This document shows positions 35,587 to 44,722 of a stretch of 64,000 nucleotides of DNA, one piece after another. The first letter of the stretch is position 1. Each line of letters opens with the position of its first letter. Under the pieces are notes generated by a model. The model was not told the DNA's origin, ran no database searches, and saw only the letters and a list, made by a program, of their open reading frames with translations. Both the position numbers and the translations under genes were made by a program. Source of the stretch: WVZH01 sp034430895 (GTDB lineage Bacteria > Chloroflexota > Anaerolineae > Anaerolineales > E44-bin32); contig DAOUDW010000035.1 of assembly GCA_034430895.1 (NCBI GenBank), positions 1 through 64,000 of the forward strand, written 5' to 3'.

Positions 35587-36099
35587 ATGCAAGATCGATT
35601 TCAGATTCGAATCAAGGATCACGTTGAAAGAAATAGACGTTGGCTTGTGTTGGGAACGATCTTGGGTGTGGTCGTTTTCATTGCAGCGTTGATCAATGGG
35701 TATATCTCGAGGATCTCGAATATGAGTCAGATTTCTGTGGCACCGGCGCTAACCGTTGTGGCTGTCCCGACCGATACCGTACCCGCTCCAACGTCCCAGA
35801 TTACTCAGGCTTCGACACCCACACAATCTCCAACATTACCCCCATTGACAGTTGTAGACATCGATATCGGGGAATTGGTGATTGTGTCCGACACCGATGG
35901 AGATCGTCTCCGTTTTCGAACCCAACCCGGCTTATCGAGTGAAATTGGGTTTATGGCCTACGAAAATGATGTCTTTCAAGTCGAAAATGGCCCGGTAGAA
36001 CAAGATGGCTACGTTTGGTGGTTTCTCGTGAACCCGTATGATCGTTCAAAGTCGGGATGGGCAGTGGAAAACTACCTGCGCAGGATGGAGAATCCTTGA
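35587..36099 (+). CDS. Membrane-anchored SH3b-like domain protein
   Basis: A 170-residue protein: basic N-terminus, one membrane helix (WLVLGTILGVVVFIAALING), a Thr/Pro/Ser-rich linker (about 60-90), and a C-terminal SH3b-like domain (LRFRTQPGLSSEIGFM, DGYVWWFLVNPYDRSKSGWAVENYL). SH3b domains of this form bind cell-wall peptides or act as adaptors outside the membrane. I prefer ATG 35587 (AAAAGG upstream); a TTG at 35581 is possible. A TATAAT at 35517-35522 may belong to its promoter, without a clear -35. Confidence 0.75.
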   Translation: MQDRFQIRIKDHVERNRRWLVLGTILGVVVFIAALINGYISRISNMSQISVAPALTVVAVPTDTVPAPTSQITQASTPTQSPTLPPLTVVDIDIGELVIVSDTDGDRLRFRTQPGLSSEIGFMAYENDVFQVENGPVEQDGYVWWFLVNPYDRSKSGWAVENYLRRMENP

Positions 36100-36139
36100 G
36101 TGATCCAAAATGTCATCGGTGTCATTCCATGGAGGGTTG

Positions 36140-36484
36140 ATGAGCCCCAAGCCGAGTAGTATTACGTTGATACGACACAAGTCTTTACTCAAGATATCGT
36201 GGGACAATGGGCGAGAAGGGGAATATCCACTTGCTGGTTTGCGGGCAGCTTGCCCGTGTGCAGAATGTCGGCAAAAGGAGGATCAGAGAGGGGATACAAT
36301 TTCACCAAAATTGCTCGAACGACCCCTTCAACCCGGCATGTCGGCTGGTATTCGCAGCATTGAGAAAGTGGGAAACTATGCACTTCGACTGATCTGGGAC
36401 GATGGGCATGCGCATGGGATCTACTCATGGGATTATCTGTATGCACTTTGTCCCGGTTGCGTTGTTTTGGATGACCAGCAATGA
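36140..36484 (+). CDS. DUF971 domain protein
   Basis: A 114-residue protein with the DUF971 (gamma-butyrobetaine hydroxylase N-terminal-like) pattern: LKISWDNGREGEYPLAGLRAACPCAEC, GNYALRLIWDDGHAHGIYSWDYLYALC. Cysteines and a late His may hold metal. The family often accompanies Fe-S cluster or MRP ATPase genes; none is seen here. ATG 36140 follows GGAGGGTTG; the longer frame from 36110 has no such site. Its stop overlaps the next gene by ATGA. Confidence 0.85.
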   Translation: MSPKPSSITLIRHKSLLKISWDNGREGEYPLAGLRAACPCAECRQKEDQRGDTISPKLLERPLQPGMSAGIRSIEKVGNYALRLIWDDGHAHGIYSWDYLYALCPGCVVLDDQQ

Positions 36485-37035
36485 GTCGAGAACTTAACTA
36501 TCTTCTTCAATTGGCAGAACAATCTTATATTCGCATGGAAGCAGAGTTGTTGATCACCGCATGTGTTCACGATGGTGATTTGGTTCCGTTCAATGATCTG
36601 CTCCAGGAACTGGTAATGGCTGGGCCAACGTCATTATTTGTCTTGCGCGACATGTATCAAATCATTCGAACATGGAAATCACAATTGAGTCAGGAAGGTC
36701 AGGTTATCCGTCAGGATCTCATGCAAGCCCTATTGGATTTTGGGATTCGATTGCCAAACGAATTGATTATGCGTGATCCTGAATCCTGGTGGCGGAATCA
36801 AGAACTGGCCCGGGAAGTGCAAGCTGCAGCCACAAGCCTGGAGCAAAACTCGGTAGCGTTGGTTAATGAGATATGTGTTGACGCAGGGAATAAAGTGTCA
36901 AAATTGGCTCGTAGGCTTGTTTTGGTGACTGAATTGGAGCACGCAGTGCAAGATTGGATTTCTGGTTTGATTTACGAACATGCCCACGATTATGATGCGT
37001 TATATATTCGTGAGCGAAGATTGCCGGAACATTAA
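36481..37035 (+). CDS. Hypothetical helical protein
   Basis: A 184-residue, mostly helical soluble protein I do not recognise. It opens MSRELNYLLQLAEQSYIR and has a long amphipathic stretch (LAREVQAAATSLEQNSVALVNEI), with Trp pairs (DPESWWRNQEL). No catalytic motif or membrane segment. It overlaps the DUF971 gene by ATGA, so the two are probably translated together; that is the only hint to function. Confidence 0.7.
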   Translation: MSRELNYLLQLAEQSYIRMEAELLITACVHDGDLVPFNDLLQELVMAGPTSLFVLRDMYQIIRTWKSQLSQEGQVIRQDLMQALLDFGIRLPNELIMRDPESWWRNQELAREVQAAATSLEQNSVALVNEICVDAGNKVSKLARRLVLVTELEHAVQDWISGLIYEHAHDYDALYIRERRLPEH

Positions 37036-37061
37036 TTCGTTTCTTTAAGTAATTCGTGATC

Positions 37062-37715
37062 TTACAGGTAATCCTTGAGATTGTGTTCGACGGCATAAGC
37101 AGCAGCTTCTGCACGATTACGAACGTTGAGCTTGGATAGAATGCTGCTCACGTAGTTCCGTACTGTTCCTTCCCCTAGAAAGAGCATTTCGGCGATCTGT
37201 CGGTTGGTCCGTCCTTCCGAGACGAGCTGCAATACGTGCATCTCTTGCTGGGTTAACTCAGCGAAAGCGGAGGCTTCTTCTTCGCGTGCTGCTTTCCGGA
37301 CTTCCTGAAAGACCCGCTGCGTAACCGTGGGATCCAACAATGCTTCTCCGCGGCCCACAGCTTCGATCGCGCGAACGAGATCGTCTCCACCGATTTGTTT
37401 GAGAACATAACCAGCAGCGCCGGCGCGAATGGCAGAGAAAAGCATCTCGTCTTCGGCGTATGATGTCAGCATGATGACCTTAACGTCGGGAGATGTGGAT
37501 ATGATCTCCTCGCAAGCTTCAATCCCTGAACCCCCTTTAAGGCGGATATCCATGACCACCACGTCCGGTTGGTAGGAATTGGTTTTATCAATTGCCTCAC
37601 GCGCTGTCGCAGCTTCAGCGACAACTTCAAAATTCGGGTGTTCATCAAGTAACGCGCGCAGTCCAAGACGGACTACTTCATGATCATCAACAACGAGAAT
37701 TCTCTGGCGCGTCAC
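37062..37715 (-). CDS. NarL/FixJ-type response regulator
   Basis: A 217-residue regulator: receiver 1-120 with D10/D11, phosphoacceptor D56 (VVVMDIRLKGG), conserved Thr and Lys (MLTSYA, YVLKQI); LuxR-type HTH at about 150-215 (LTQQEMHVLQLVSEGRTNRQIAEML, GTVRNYVSSILSKL). It should bind DNA as a phosphorylation-controlled dimer. GTG 37715 follows AAAGGAGAT at nine bases; the frame to 37769 is not needed. It lies 106 bp after the OmpR-type gene and may have its own promoter. Confidence 0.92.
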   Translation of the reverse strand: MTRQRILVVDDHEVVRLGLRALLDEHPNFEVVAEAATAREAIDKTNSYQPDVVVMDIRLKGGSGIEACEEIISTSPDVKVIMLTSYAEDEMLFSAIRAGAAGYVLKQIGGDDLVRAIEAVGRGEALLDPTVTQRVFQEVRKAAREEEASAFAELTQQEMHVLQLVSEGRTNRQIAEMLFLGEGTVRNYVSSILSKLNVRNRAEAAAYAVEHNLKDYL

Positions 37716-37821
37716 GAACGATCTATCTCCTTTCAATAGGATTCTAACCGAGTACAAGAGGGATAACAAGCCGTTCTCGATTTAGTAAAATAAAATCGTG
37801 GTCGAAGGGTTTGGCGAGAGG

Positions 37822-38544
37822 TTATTTCACCTCTCGTTTGTAGTCTACGAAGCGATACCCAACGCTGCGTTCAGTGAGAATATATTTTGGATTCGAGGGA
37901 TCCTCTTCTAGTTTCTTGCGTAGGTAATTGATATACAGGCGTAGATAGTGAGTCTCATCGCGGTACTCATACCCCCAAACCTTGGCCAATAACTGCTCAT
38001 GCGGAACAACCCAGCCTGCATTTTGAACCAAATGGTAGAGAAGACGATATTCTGTGGGCCTTAAATTGACGAGCTCGCCTTCGACCCATACTTCCCGCCG
38101 GTCAAAATCCAATTTCAAACGATCGTCGACCTGGATGACTTCGTGCGCTGTCGTACTGGGCATTTCGGTTCGGCGAAGCACGGCGCGTACACGACTGACG
38201 AGTTCGCGAGGGCTAAAGGGTTTGGTAATGTAGTCATCTGCGCCTAACTCAAGCCCGCGCACACGATCGTCTTCTTCTCCCTTCGCCGTCAACATGATTA
38301 CAGGAATGGTGGAAATCTCGCGTATCAAACGCAGAGTTTCGAAACCATCCAGATCAGGCATCATAACGTCTAAGATGATGAGATCCGGGATCTGGTCCCG
38401 TAATTTATCGAGTGCCTTTGTGCCGGAGGGGGCTTCGTATACTTCGAATCCATCATGCTCGAGATTCATACGAATGACCTGAATCATGCGAGGTTCATCA
38501 TCGACAACCAGGATTCGTCGCCGTTGTGAAGGGTCGTTCGTCAT
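37822..38544 (-). CDS. OmpR/KdpE-type response regulator
   Basis: A 240-residue regulator: receiver 10-125 with phosphoacceptor D59 (LIILDVMMPDLDG), MLTAKGEEDD and ITKPFSPREL; winged-helix DNA-binding domain at 145-238 (LRPTEYRLLYHLVQNAGWVV, YINYLRKKLEEDP, SVGYRFVDY). Sequence style is KdpE/PhoB-like, but no cognate kinase gene is next to it. It begins 6 bp after the small gene at 38551 and is last but one in the FHA/PP2C/kinase run. Confidence 0.93.
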   Translation of the reverse strand: MTNDPSQRRRILVVDDEPRMIQVIRMNLEHDGFEVYEAPSGTKALDKLRDQIPDLIILDVMMPDLDGFETLRLIREISTIPVIMLTAKGEEDDRVRGLELGADDYITKPFSPRELVSRVRAVLRRTEMPSTTAHEVIQVDDRLKLDFDRREVWVEGELVNLRPTEYRLLYHLVQNAGWVVPHEQLLAKVWGYEYRDETHYLRLYINYLRKKLEEDPSNPKYILTERSVGYRFVDYKREVK

Positions 38545-38550
38545 GACGTA

Positions 38551-38793
38551 TTATTCTCTAACGAAGCCGATTAAATCTTCTTCTTCCCTGGTGGGGAGGA
38601 TTTCAATGAAGTTGATGCGGTGCATCGGCCACACAACACTTACTACCGTTTCGGCGAGATAAGGCAGGTCTTTCTCATCACGCTTGCGCGGGTTGTTGAT
38701 GAGGATGGTCGTATGCGTAGCGCCGGGAAGTTCTTCAACTTCACCGAGTACTGGATCTTCACCACTCAGATGAACCAAAACACTAATGGGCAT
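38551..38793 (-). CDS. Small hypothetical protein
   Basis: An 80-residue protein of unknown function, acidic and probably beta-rich: VLVHLSGEDPVLGEVEELP, HTTILINNPRKRDEKDLPYL, VVWPMHRINFIEILP. Spacing of 6-9 bp on both sides places it firmly in the phosphosignalling run, between the FHA gene and the OmpR-type regulator. It looks like a small barrel of a kind often conserved beside signalling genes, but I cannot name a family. Confidence 0.65.
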   Translation of the reverse strand: MPISVLVHLSGEDPVLGEVEELPGATHTTILINNPRKRDEKDLPYLAETVVSVVWPMHRINFIEILPTREEEDLIGFVRE

Positions 38794-38802
38794 TCTTCAC
38801 CT

Positions 38803-39318
38803 CTACCTGTGGTACCTTGAAATAAGTTGCAGCTGCATCCGACCCAGTTGGAGAACGTCTCCATGGAGAAGGGGAGTCGGTTTGAGCGAATTTAATCGTG
38901 TCCCATTAATTAATGTGCCGTTTGCGCTTTCCAGGTCGATGACAAACACACCGTCGCTTTCGATTCTCATTTCAGCGTGCAATCGAGATACGCCGTAATC
39001 GTATGCGTCGTAGTTGGCAAGATCGATGTCGGGAATGACTGCTTGATCCTTAATCGATCGGCCAAGCGTATAATTTGACCTACCCAGTAATGAAACGACA
39101 TCACCACTTGATAGAACCCGCAATCCCATCAATGCACCTGTGTGCAGTTCAGGCCCTTCCGGAATGTGGGGTTTAGTAACTGCTGGATCTTCGATCGCTT
39201 GATGTCTCGCGCCAGTCATCGTCGGAGCAGGATTGGTAGGAGCGAGCCGGGTGCCACACTCACTGCAGTAGAGTGTACCGACAAAATGTTGATGCTTACA
39301 GGACGGGCATTCGATCAT
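38803..39318 (-). CDS. Zinc-ribbon FHA-domain protein
   Basis: A 171-residue protein: zinc ribbon C4/C7/C18/C21 (CPSC...CSEC), a Pro/Thr linker, then an FHA domain at about 75-165 with the phosphothreonine-binding pattern TLGRS, the SRLHAEM block, and ESANGTLINGTRL. FHA proteins bind phosphothreonine made by Ser/Thr kinases, and a kinase and a PP2C phosphatase are encoded two or three genes upstream. Its ATG overlaps the DnaJ-VWA gene stop by ATGA, so stoichiometric synthesis of the two is likely. Confidence 0.92.
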   Translation of the reverse strand: MIECPSCKHQHFVGTLYCSECGTRLAPTNPAPTMTGARHQAIEDPAVTKPHIPEGPELHTGALMGLRVLSSGDVVSLLGRSNYTLGRSIKDQAVIPDIDLANYDAYDYGVSRLHAEMRIESDGVFVIDLESANGTLINGTRLNSLKPTPLLHGDVLQLGRMQLQLISRYHR

Positions 39319-40796
39319 TGCCTCATCTTCTCGGAGGGCGGTAAAAGCAACGCTCGGGTGCCGTATTTCAAGATTTTCTCGCCCTCACTGGAAAGGCGCT
39401 CAGTACGGGAAAGTCGTACGGCTTCACTCAACGCCGCTTTTGCGAGATCACGCTCACCAGAAGCGATCAGGTGAGTGGCCAGATTTTCTAAGCGTTTTGC
39501 AGCTTGCACCGATTGACCCAGTTCAGATTCGTGGCGCGCCATCTCCTGCATGCGATACAAAGCGATTAAATTCAACGCATCTACGATGGTGTCGGGCGGG
39601 GGTTCAAGGTCTGGATCCCGGGAAACGGATATCTGTAAATTCACGGGGAGGGAATCCGGCTCGGCTTCGCCCGAGAGAATATCTCCGCTGATGGTGAAAT
39701 TGGTAAGCTGTAACGCTTGAATATCTCCCAATGGATGGACGACCATCTCAAGGATCACGCGGATTTGTGAGTCTCGCATGAGGTGCCCCAAAGACATGGG
39801 GAGGCTGTCCCCGAGCGGCATGGGATTGGGTTGGATACGAAACGCTGAACGCAGATCGACCTCCTGTCCAACCGTGCCTTCAATGCGCAAACGGCTTGCA
39901 ACAACCATTCCCAGGGAGGTAAAAATCTCTTCGAGAAATTCCTGAACGGCCTTGGGTGAGTTGAGGAAGACGACGCTCCCTCCGCTGCGTGTGGCGATAT
40001 CATCCAGTAAACGATCGCTCCAATCGGAGCCGATGCCAATGCAGTTTATCGATATCCCTTGGGAAGCCGCTGAAGTTGCCAATGCAATGCATTGATCTTC
40101 GTCGCCATAGGTGCGGCCATCCGTGAGTAAGACCATCTGGTTAACGGCTTCACTTCGGAGATTGTTTTCTATCTCTGCCAGTCCCGCTTCCATACCCTGG
40201 GCGATTTCTGTACCGCCACCCGCCTGCAGCAGGCTTAGACGGGCTCGTGCAGTTTTAATATCCTTTGCTTGTTCCGGTGAGATGATGACTTCGGCACGAT
40301 CGCTGAAGGAAATCACAGAAACATCATCTTCGGGCTGCATGTCGTTTAGGATGGTTAGTGTTGCCGCACGAACACGATCCAGACGTTGGCCTCGCATTGA
40401 TGTGGATTGATCCACAACGATGGCCATGTTGACCGGTGGACGTGTGGCCGACAAATCTGAGGATGCTTCAATTTCCATTAAAACGTAATGAACCTGGGGT
40501 TCGTCCAGACGCAGAATCTGAGATCGGCTATTTGTAACCGTACATTGAAAAACCGATTTCTCGGCAAGCGTCTCTTCAAGGCTTTGTAGTTCTTGATCGT
40601 ATGCTTCCCTTTGTTCAGGATCGCTGAGCACTTCGTAGGCGCGACTAACATCGAGGAAGAGTTCCGTTTCACCCGGCGCAACATTCTTGTCAGGATGCAA
40701 ACGAGTGGCAGCTTCACGGTAAGCACGTTTGAGTTGTGCTGGTGTCGCGTTTCTGGGAACCCCCAGGATAGAGTAGTAATCACTCTTGCCAGTCAC
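39315..40796 (-). CDS. DnaJ-VWA fusion protein
   Basis: A 493-residue protein. Residues 1-70 are a J domain with HPD at 34-36, which normally stimulates Hsp70 ATPase. Residues about 120-300 are a von Willebrand A domain with MIDAS DQSTS (D129) and TDGRTYG. The C-terminal half has a beta-rich segment and helices (ARHESELGQSVQAAKRL). There is no Gly/Phe or zinc-finger region, so it is not a canonical DnaJ. It sits 10 bp after the PP2C gene and overlaps the FHA gene; fusion of the J and VWA domains in a phosphosignalling run is uncommon. Confidence 0.88.
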   Translation of the reverse strand: MTGKSDYYSILGVPRNATPAQLKRAYREAATRLHPDKNVAPGETELFLDVSRAYEVLSDPEQREAYDQELQSLEETLAEKSVFQCTVTNSRSQILRLDEPQVHYVLMEIEASSDLSATRPPVNMAIVVDQSTSMRGQRLDRVRAATLTILNDMQPEDDVSVISFSDRAEVIISPEQAKDIKTARARLSLLQAGGGTEIAQGMEAGLAEIENNLRSEAVNQMVLLTDGRTYGDEDQCIALATSAASQGISINCIGIGSDWSDRLLDDIATRSGGSVVFLNSPKAVQEFLEEIFTSLGMVVASRLRIEGTVGQEVDLRSAFRIQPNPMPLGDSLPMSLGHLMRDSQIRVILEMVVHPLGDIQALQLTNFTISGDILSGEAEPDSLPVNLQISVSRDPDLEPPPDTIVDALNLIALYRMQEMARHESELGQSVQAAKRLENLATHLIASGERDLAKAALSEAVRLSRTERLSSEGEKILKYGTRALLLPPSEKMRQ

Positions 40797-40806
40797 TATT
40801 CCGCCC

Positions 40807-41703
40807 TCAATCCCTTGGAAATCGCACTAATACTGCCGTGATGTTATCTGGTCCGCCTGCGGCGTTGGCGGCTCGTACCAAAGCCTCACATGCTTCCTGT
40901 GGGTGATTCGAGCCAGATATGATGCGATAGATGACATCCTCGGGCACTTCTCCCCATAATCCGTCCGAACAAATCAGCAAGAATCCACCCTTCGGGACAG
41001 GATGTGTAAATGTATCAATTTCGAGGTTGGCGCCCTGACCGATCGCTCGGTACAACACATTGCGTTGTGGATGAACGGCTGCTTCCTCGTCTGTGAGTTG
41101 ACCGAGTTCACGTAATCGCTCTACGAGTGAATGATCCCGGGTGATCGCGTTCATCGAATTTTTTTCGATGACATAAGCACGACTGTCCCCAACGTGACCA
41201 ATCACCATTTGGCCATCGAGAACGAGGGCTGCTGTTAGTGTTGTGCCTCCTCCGGGCACTTGATCTACGACAGCTTGATTGGCAGCTTGTAGTGCAAGGC
41301 GAAGAATATCCTGGATACTTAAATCATTGTTCTGTGGTTCTTGGGCCAATAAATTGACAATCGTGTCTTCTGTCAGCCTTCTGGCTACAGTTCTCACGGA
41401 AACAGCACTGGCGACTTCGCCAGCGCGGTGACCTCCCATTCCATCGGCAACGAGAAACAATCCGAAGCCATCAAGCGGATCATCACCAAATGCATTGCCT
41501 GTTAATACAAAGAGTGCATCTTCGTTGTGAGAGCGGACAATACCTGTGGAATGACCCGTGCCGACTTGAATCGATTGTTCGCAGGTTAATGACCAAGCGG
41601 TAGCATTAGCATGGCCGCTCGTTCTATCTGTGAAGGAGGTTCTCGTATCGGATCGCCCGAAGTATTCAAATAATCGCTTGAGGGTCTTTGTTAGAAATTG
41701 CAT
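40807..41703 (-). CDS. PP2C-family Ser/Thr protein phosphatase
   Basis: A 298-residue PPM/PP2C phosphatase with the metal-site motifs: RSHNED, VADGMGGHRAG, IGHVGDSRAY and the late GGPDNITAV. About 45 polar residues precede the catalytic domain. It likely reverses phosphorylation by the kinase encoded 32 bp upstream. No membrane segment. Start at ATG 41703, without a strong Shine-Dalgarno. Confidence 0.94.
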   Translation of the reverse strand: MQFLTKTLKRLFEYFGRSDTRTSFTDRTSGHANATAWSLTCEQSIQVGTGHSTGIVRSHNEDALFVLTGNAFGDDPLDGFGLFLVADGMGGHRAGEVASAVSVRTVARRLTEDTIVNLLAQEPQNNDLSIQDILRLALQAANQAVVDQVPGGGTTLTAALVLDGQMVIGHVGDSRAYVIEKNSMNAITRDHSLVERLRELGQLTDEEAAVHPQRNVLYRAIGQGANLEIDTFTHPVPKGGFLLICSDGLWGEVPEDVIYRIISGSNHPQEACEALVRAANAAGGPDNITAVLVRFPRD

Positions 41704-41735
41704 CCGCTATGTATGTCCTATCTGAACAAAATGGA

Positions 41736-43610
41736 TTACACGAGCAATAGTGCATATACTTTATGATCGGTCGATCCGATGAATACTTTGCTATTTTCAA
41801 TTGCGGGTGTGCCAGTTATCGCGCCTTCCGTTCTGAAGCGCCAGCGTAATCGCCCAGAGCGAAAATCGATACAGTATAGTGAACCATCCACGGAACCACA
41901 ATAGATCGAATCTTCGTGAGCAATCGGCGATCCGGTTACCTGATGCTCGGTGGTAAAACGCCAGGCTTCTCGGGCATGTTTTGCGTGGATGGCGTAGATG
42001 TTGTTGTCGCCGCAACCGATGAAAAGTTTCCCTTCCGCGAAAGCAGGGGAGGAAATCGTCGGACCGCCCATTCTGAATCGCCAGACTTGCCAGCCATTTT
42101 CTATCTCGAGGGCATAGAGGGTCCAATCTTTTGATCCGAAGTACACCATTCCGTTGGCGATAACGGGAGAGGAAGTAACGGCGCGCTTTATTTTCTTGCG
42201 CCACTTCTGCTCGCCGCGGAAATCATAGCAGTAAAAATCTCCGCTTTCGCATCCAAAGAATACACGTTCTTCAAATACAGCCGGAGAGGACCAAATGGGG
42301 CCGCTCGTGTTCTCTCTCCAAGCCCTGCGGCCGGTTATCATGTTGACCACGTGGATGCGGTTGTCGTCGGCGCCGAAGAAAACATGCCCGTCGGAAACGA
42401 CTGGGGATGAGCGGATAGACCCCTCCGCGTAGTACATCCAAACCAGTTTGCCGTGTTCGGCTGTGACTGCATGCAGCCGTTGATCTTCTGAACCGACGAA
42501 GATCATATCGGATTCAAAGGCCGGTTTACCGGTGATTCCGCCTTCCGTGGCGTATTTCCACAGGAATTCGCCTGTCTCGGCGTTCAAAGCGTATAAGTTG
42601 TTGTCGTAGCAGCCGATATACAGGGTGCCATTATGAATGATGGGTGTTCCCCGGATTTCATCCTCGCATTCGAATGTCCATATCGGTTCGACTAAATCGC
42701 CTTGGCTGACGATGGCTGCGGTCCGCGGCTTGACCAGAATACCGGTCTCCTGGACGACGCCCATGAGCGCTTGTTTCATCTGTTCCGCGCTGGGATACCG
42801 GTTTTTCGGGTCATAGGCGAGAGAAGCGTTGATCACCGCCTCGAGTTCCGGGGATACAGCCGAGTTGATCTCGCGAATTGGACGCTCCGCAAATGAAAAT
42901 GGGGGTTCGATTCGTGGATCGCGCCTTGTCAACAAGTGATGCAGCGTGGCGCCAAGGGCATAAATATCGCCAGGCGGTGAAGCTTCACCTCGGTATTGCT
43001 CGGGGGGTGAATACCCCTCAGTACCGATCATGGTCCCTTTCTGACCGGGTTGGAACACTCTGGCAATGCCGAAATCGATCAGCCGGATGTGACTATGCTG
43101 ATCGATCATGATATTGGAGGGTTTCATATCGCGAAAGACAACAGGCTCTGGTTGATGATTATGCAGGTAGCTGAGCACGTCGCAGAGTTCGATTGCCCAT
43201 TCCACAACCTGTTGCTCGGGCAGGAAATGATCTGTCTCCGCGAGTAGGGCTTCTAAATCCGATCCATCGATGAATTCCATGACCAGATAAAGGCTGTTGT
43301 TGTGGATGAAGTAGTCGTATATGCGGGGGATTGCAGGGTGGGACAGCGTGGCGAGAAGATCCGCCTCTCGCTCGAAATTTGTAACGATCATCTCATGCAT
43401 GGTCTGATCTGAGACCATGCTGGTCATTTCCTTTATTGCGACAAGTTTTTGGACATTCGGAAAGTGGAGATCTCGTCCTTTATAGACATTGCTCATCCCG
43501 CCCGCGCCGAGTAATCCAAGAATTAAATAGCGATCTTGGAGTGTCGTACCGGGCTGAATGCGCTCGAGATGCTCGGTTTGTCCTTCGAGCGCTTTTGTAC
43601 TTTTCCGCAT
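41736..43610 (-). CDS. Ser/Thr protein kinase with C-terminal PQQ-type beta-propeller
   Basis: A 624-residue protein. Kinase domain at 30-300: LGAGGMSNVY, AIKEMTSM, catalytic loop FRDMKPSN (Phe for His), DFGIARVF, PPEQYRG, DIYALGATLHHLL. From about 310 come repeats of PQQ/pyrrolo-quinoline-type blades, each with a form like VFIGSTDHKVYAL, about seven in all. No membrane helix lies between the two, so unlike many bacterial receptor kinases the propeller would be cytoplasmic, as a docking or ligand-sensing surface. First gene of the cluster that continues to PP2C, DnaJ-VWA and FHA. Confidence 0.92.
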   Translation of the reverse strand: MRKSTKALEGQTEHLERIQPGTTLQDRYLILGLLGAGGMSNVYKGRDLHFPNVQKLVAIKEMTSMVSDQTMHEMIVTNFEREADLLATLSHPAIPRIYDYFIHNNSLYLVMEFIDGSDLEALLAETDHFLPEQQVVEWAIELCDVLSYLHNHQPEPVVFRDMKPSNIMIDQHSHIRLIDFGIARVFQPGQKGTMIGTEGYSPPEQYRGEASPPGDIYALGATLHHLLTRRDPRIEPPFSFAERPIREINSAVSPELEAVINASLAYDPKNRYPSAEQMKQALMGVVQETGILVKPRTAAIVSQGDLVEPIWTFECEDEIRGTPIIHNGTLYIGCYDNNLYALNAETGEFLWKYATEGGITGKPAFESDMIFVGSEDQRLHAVTAEHGKLVWMYYAEGSIRSSPVVSDGHVFFGADDNRIHVVNMITGRRAWRENTSGPIWSSPAVFEERVFFGCESGDFYCYDFRGEQKWRKKIKRAVTSSPVIANGMVYFGSKDWTLYALEIENGWQVWRFRMGGPTISSPAFAEGKLFIGCGDNNIYAIHAKHAREAWRFTTEHQVTGSPIAHEDSIYCGSVDGSLYCIDFRSGRLRWRFRTEGAITGTPAIENSKVFIGSTDHKVYALLLV

Positions 43611-43714
43611 TAACCTTGCTTCCTTATTAATGGAAGATTATAGCATGAGAGTTTAGACGTGCAACGTAAGGAAGGACTTACGAGCTAAGGCCGTTTACGC
43701 TTGAATCAGTCAAA

Positions 43715-44722
43715 TTACTGATCGCGCGACAATAACTCACCTGCGAGATAACGCAGTGCCTCTCCAGCTGCGCCCCGTGGTGATGCAGCTTCCAGTGCTC
43801 TTAGCGCCAATTGTGTATGCTCTTTTGCAAGGGTGTGGGAATATTCTCGCGCTCCAGCATTTTCCAAAGCGGCGATGATATCGGCCGTGTGATCCTGACC
43901 GCTACGGTTCCAAAGATCGGTGAATTCCGCCGAAACCTCCATGGTATACAATACGGGCAGGGTTTTTTTCCTTGACCGAATGTCATCCTCATCTGATTTA
44001 CCTGTACGGGCTGGTTCGCCCCAGATTCCAAGGATGTCGTCAAGAATTTGAAATGCCAATCCGAGATGTCTTCCGAATTGTCGGTAGTTTTCTATCTGGC
44101 TTTCTTCCGCTGCACCGATTTGCGCACCAATGGCCGTTGCAGCGGACAGGAGTGCAGCTGTTTTGCCATCAATCATGACCATATAGTCACTGCTGGTGAC
44201 GGCGGACCGGGTTTCGAAGGCGATGTCTAAATGTTGACCCTGGGTTAACGATAGACATGCATGATCGAATTGACGCTGTAGTTCCAAGTTGTCCACGCCA
44301 GACCTGCTATTCACTTCCAACCGTAACATCGACAGGTGCGCGAGTGTGAACATCGCATCACCAGTATTGATGGCTTGTTCGATACCCCATTTTGTCCAAA
44401 GTGTCGGTCGCCCGCGCCTCGTCTCACTTTGATCTTCAATGTCATCGTGGATCAACGAGAAATTATGCAGCAGTTCAATCGCCGATGCGGCGGGAAGCGC
44501 TGTTTGCCATGCGCTCTCAACACTTGCGCAAGACAACAAGGTCAACAATGGTCGAACACGCTTTCCCCGAGTCTGCGGTGAGTCCATCCATCCCATGTGA
44601 TAGGCAATCATATGATGCATCTCAACGTATGGCGTCGAGTTCAAGCAGGCGACGGTTTGTTTCAAGTCCGCTTCGATGGTTGTCAGCATTTCTTCCAGGA
44701 TAGTTAGATTCGATGGTTTCAT
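43715..44722 (-). CDS. Polyprenyl (geranylgeranyl/farnesyl-type) diphosphate synthase
   Basis: A 335-residue trans-prenyltransferase with first aspartate-rich motif DDIED (HDDIEDQSETRRG) and second region FQILDDILGIWGE, where the last Asp of DDxxD is absent, as in many relatives of this phylum and Actinobacteria. It condenses IPP with an allylic diphosphate; chain length is not predictable without the residues before the first motif being compared. Its ATG overlaps the stop of the type 2 isomerase gene by four bases, giving an isoprenoid operon. Confidence 0.9.
   Translation of the reverse strand: MKPSNLTILEEMLTTIEADLKQTVACLNSTPYVEMHHMIAYHMGWMDSPQTRGKRVRPLLTLLSCASVESAWQTALPAASAIELLHNFSLIHDDIEDQSETRRGRPTLWTKWGIEQAINTGDAMFTLAHLSMLRLEVNSRSGVDNLELQRQFDHACLSLTQGQHLDIAFETRSAVTSSDYMVMIDGKTAALLSAATAIGAQIGAAEESQIENYRQFGRHLGLAFQILDDILGIWGEPARTGKSDEDDIRSRKKTLPVLYTMEVSAEFTDLWNRSGQDHTADIIAALENAGAREYSHTLAKEHTQLALRALEAASPRGAAGEALRYLAGELLSRDQ

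Noticed and set aside
43715..44722. Second aspartate motif of the prenyltransferase reads DDILG instead of DDxxD
   Set aside because: I recall this form in many Chloroflexota and Actinobacteria enzymes, so I do not treat it as loss of function.
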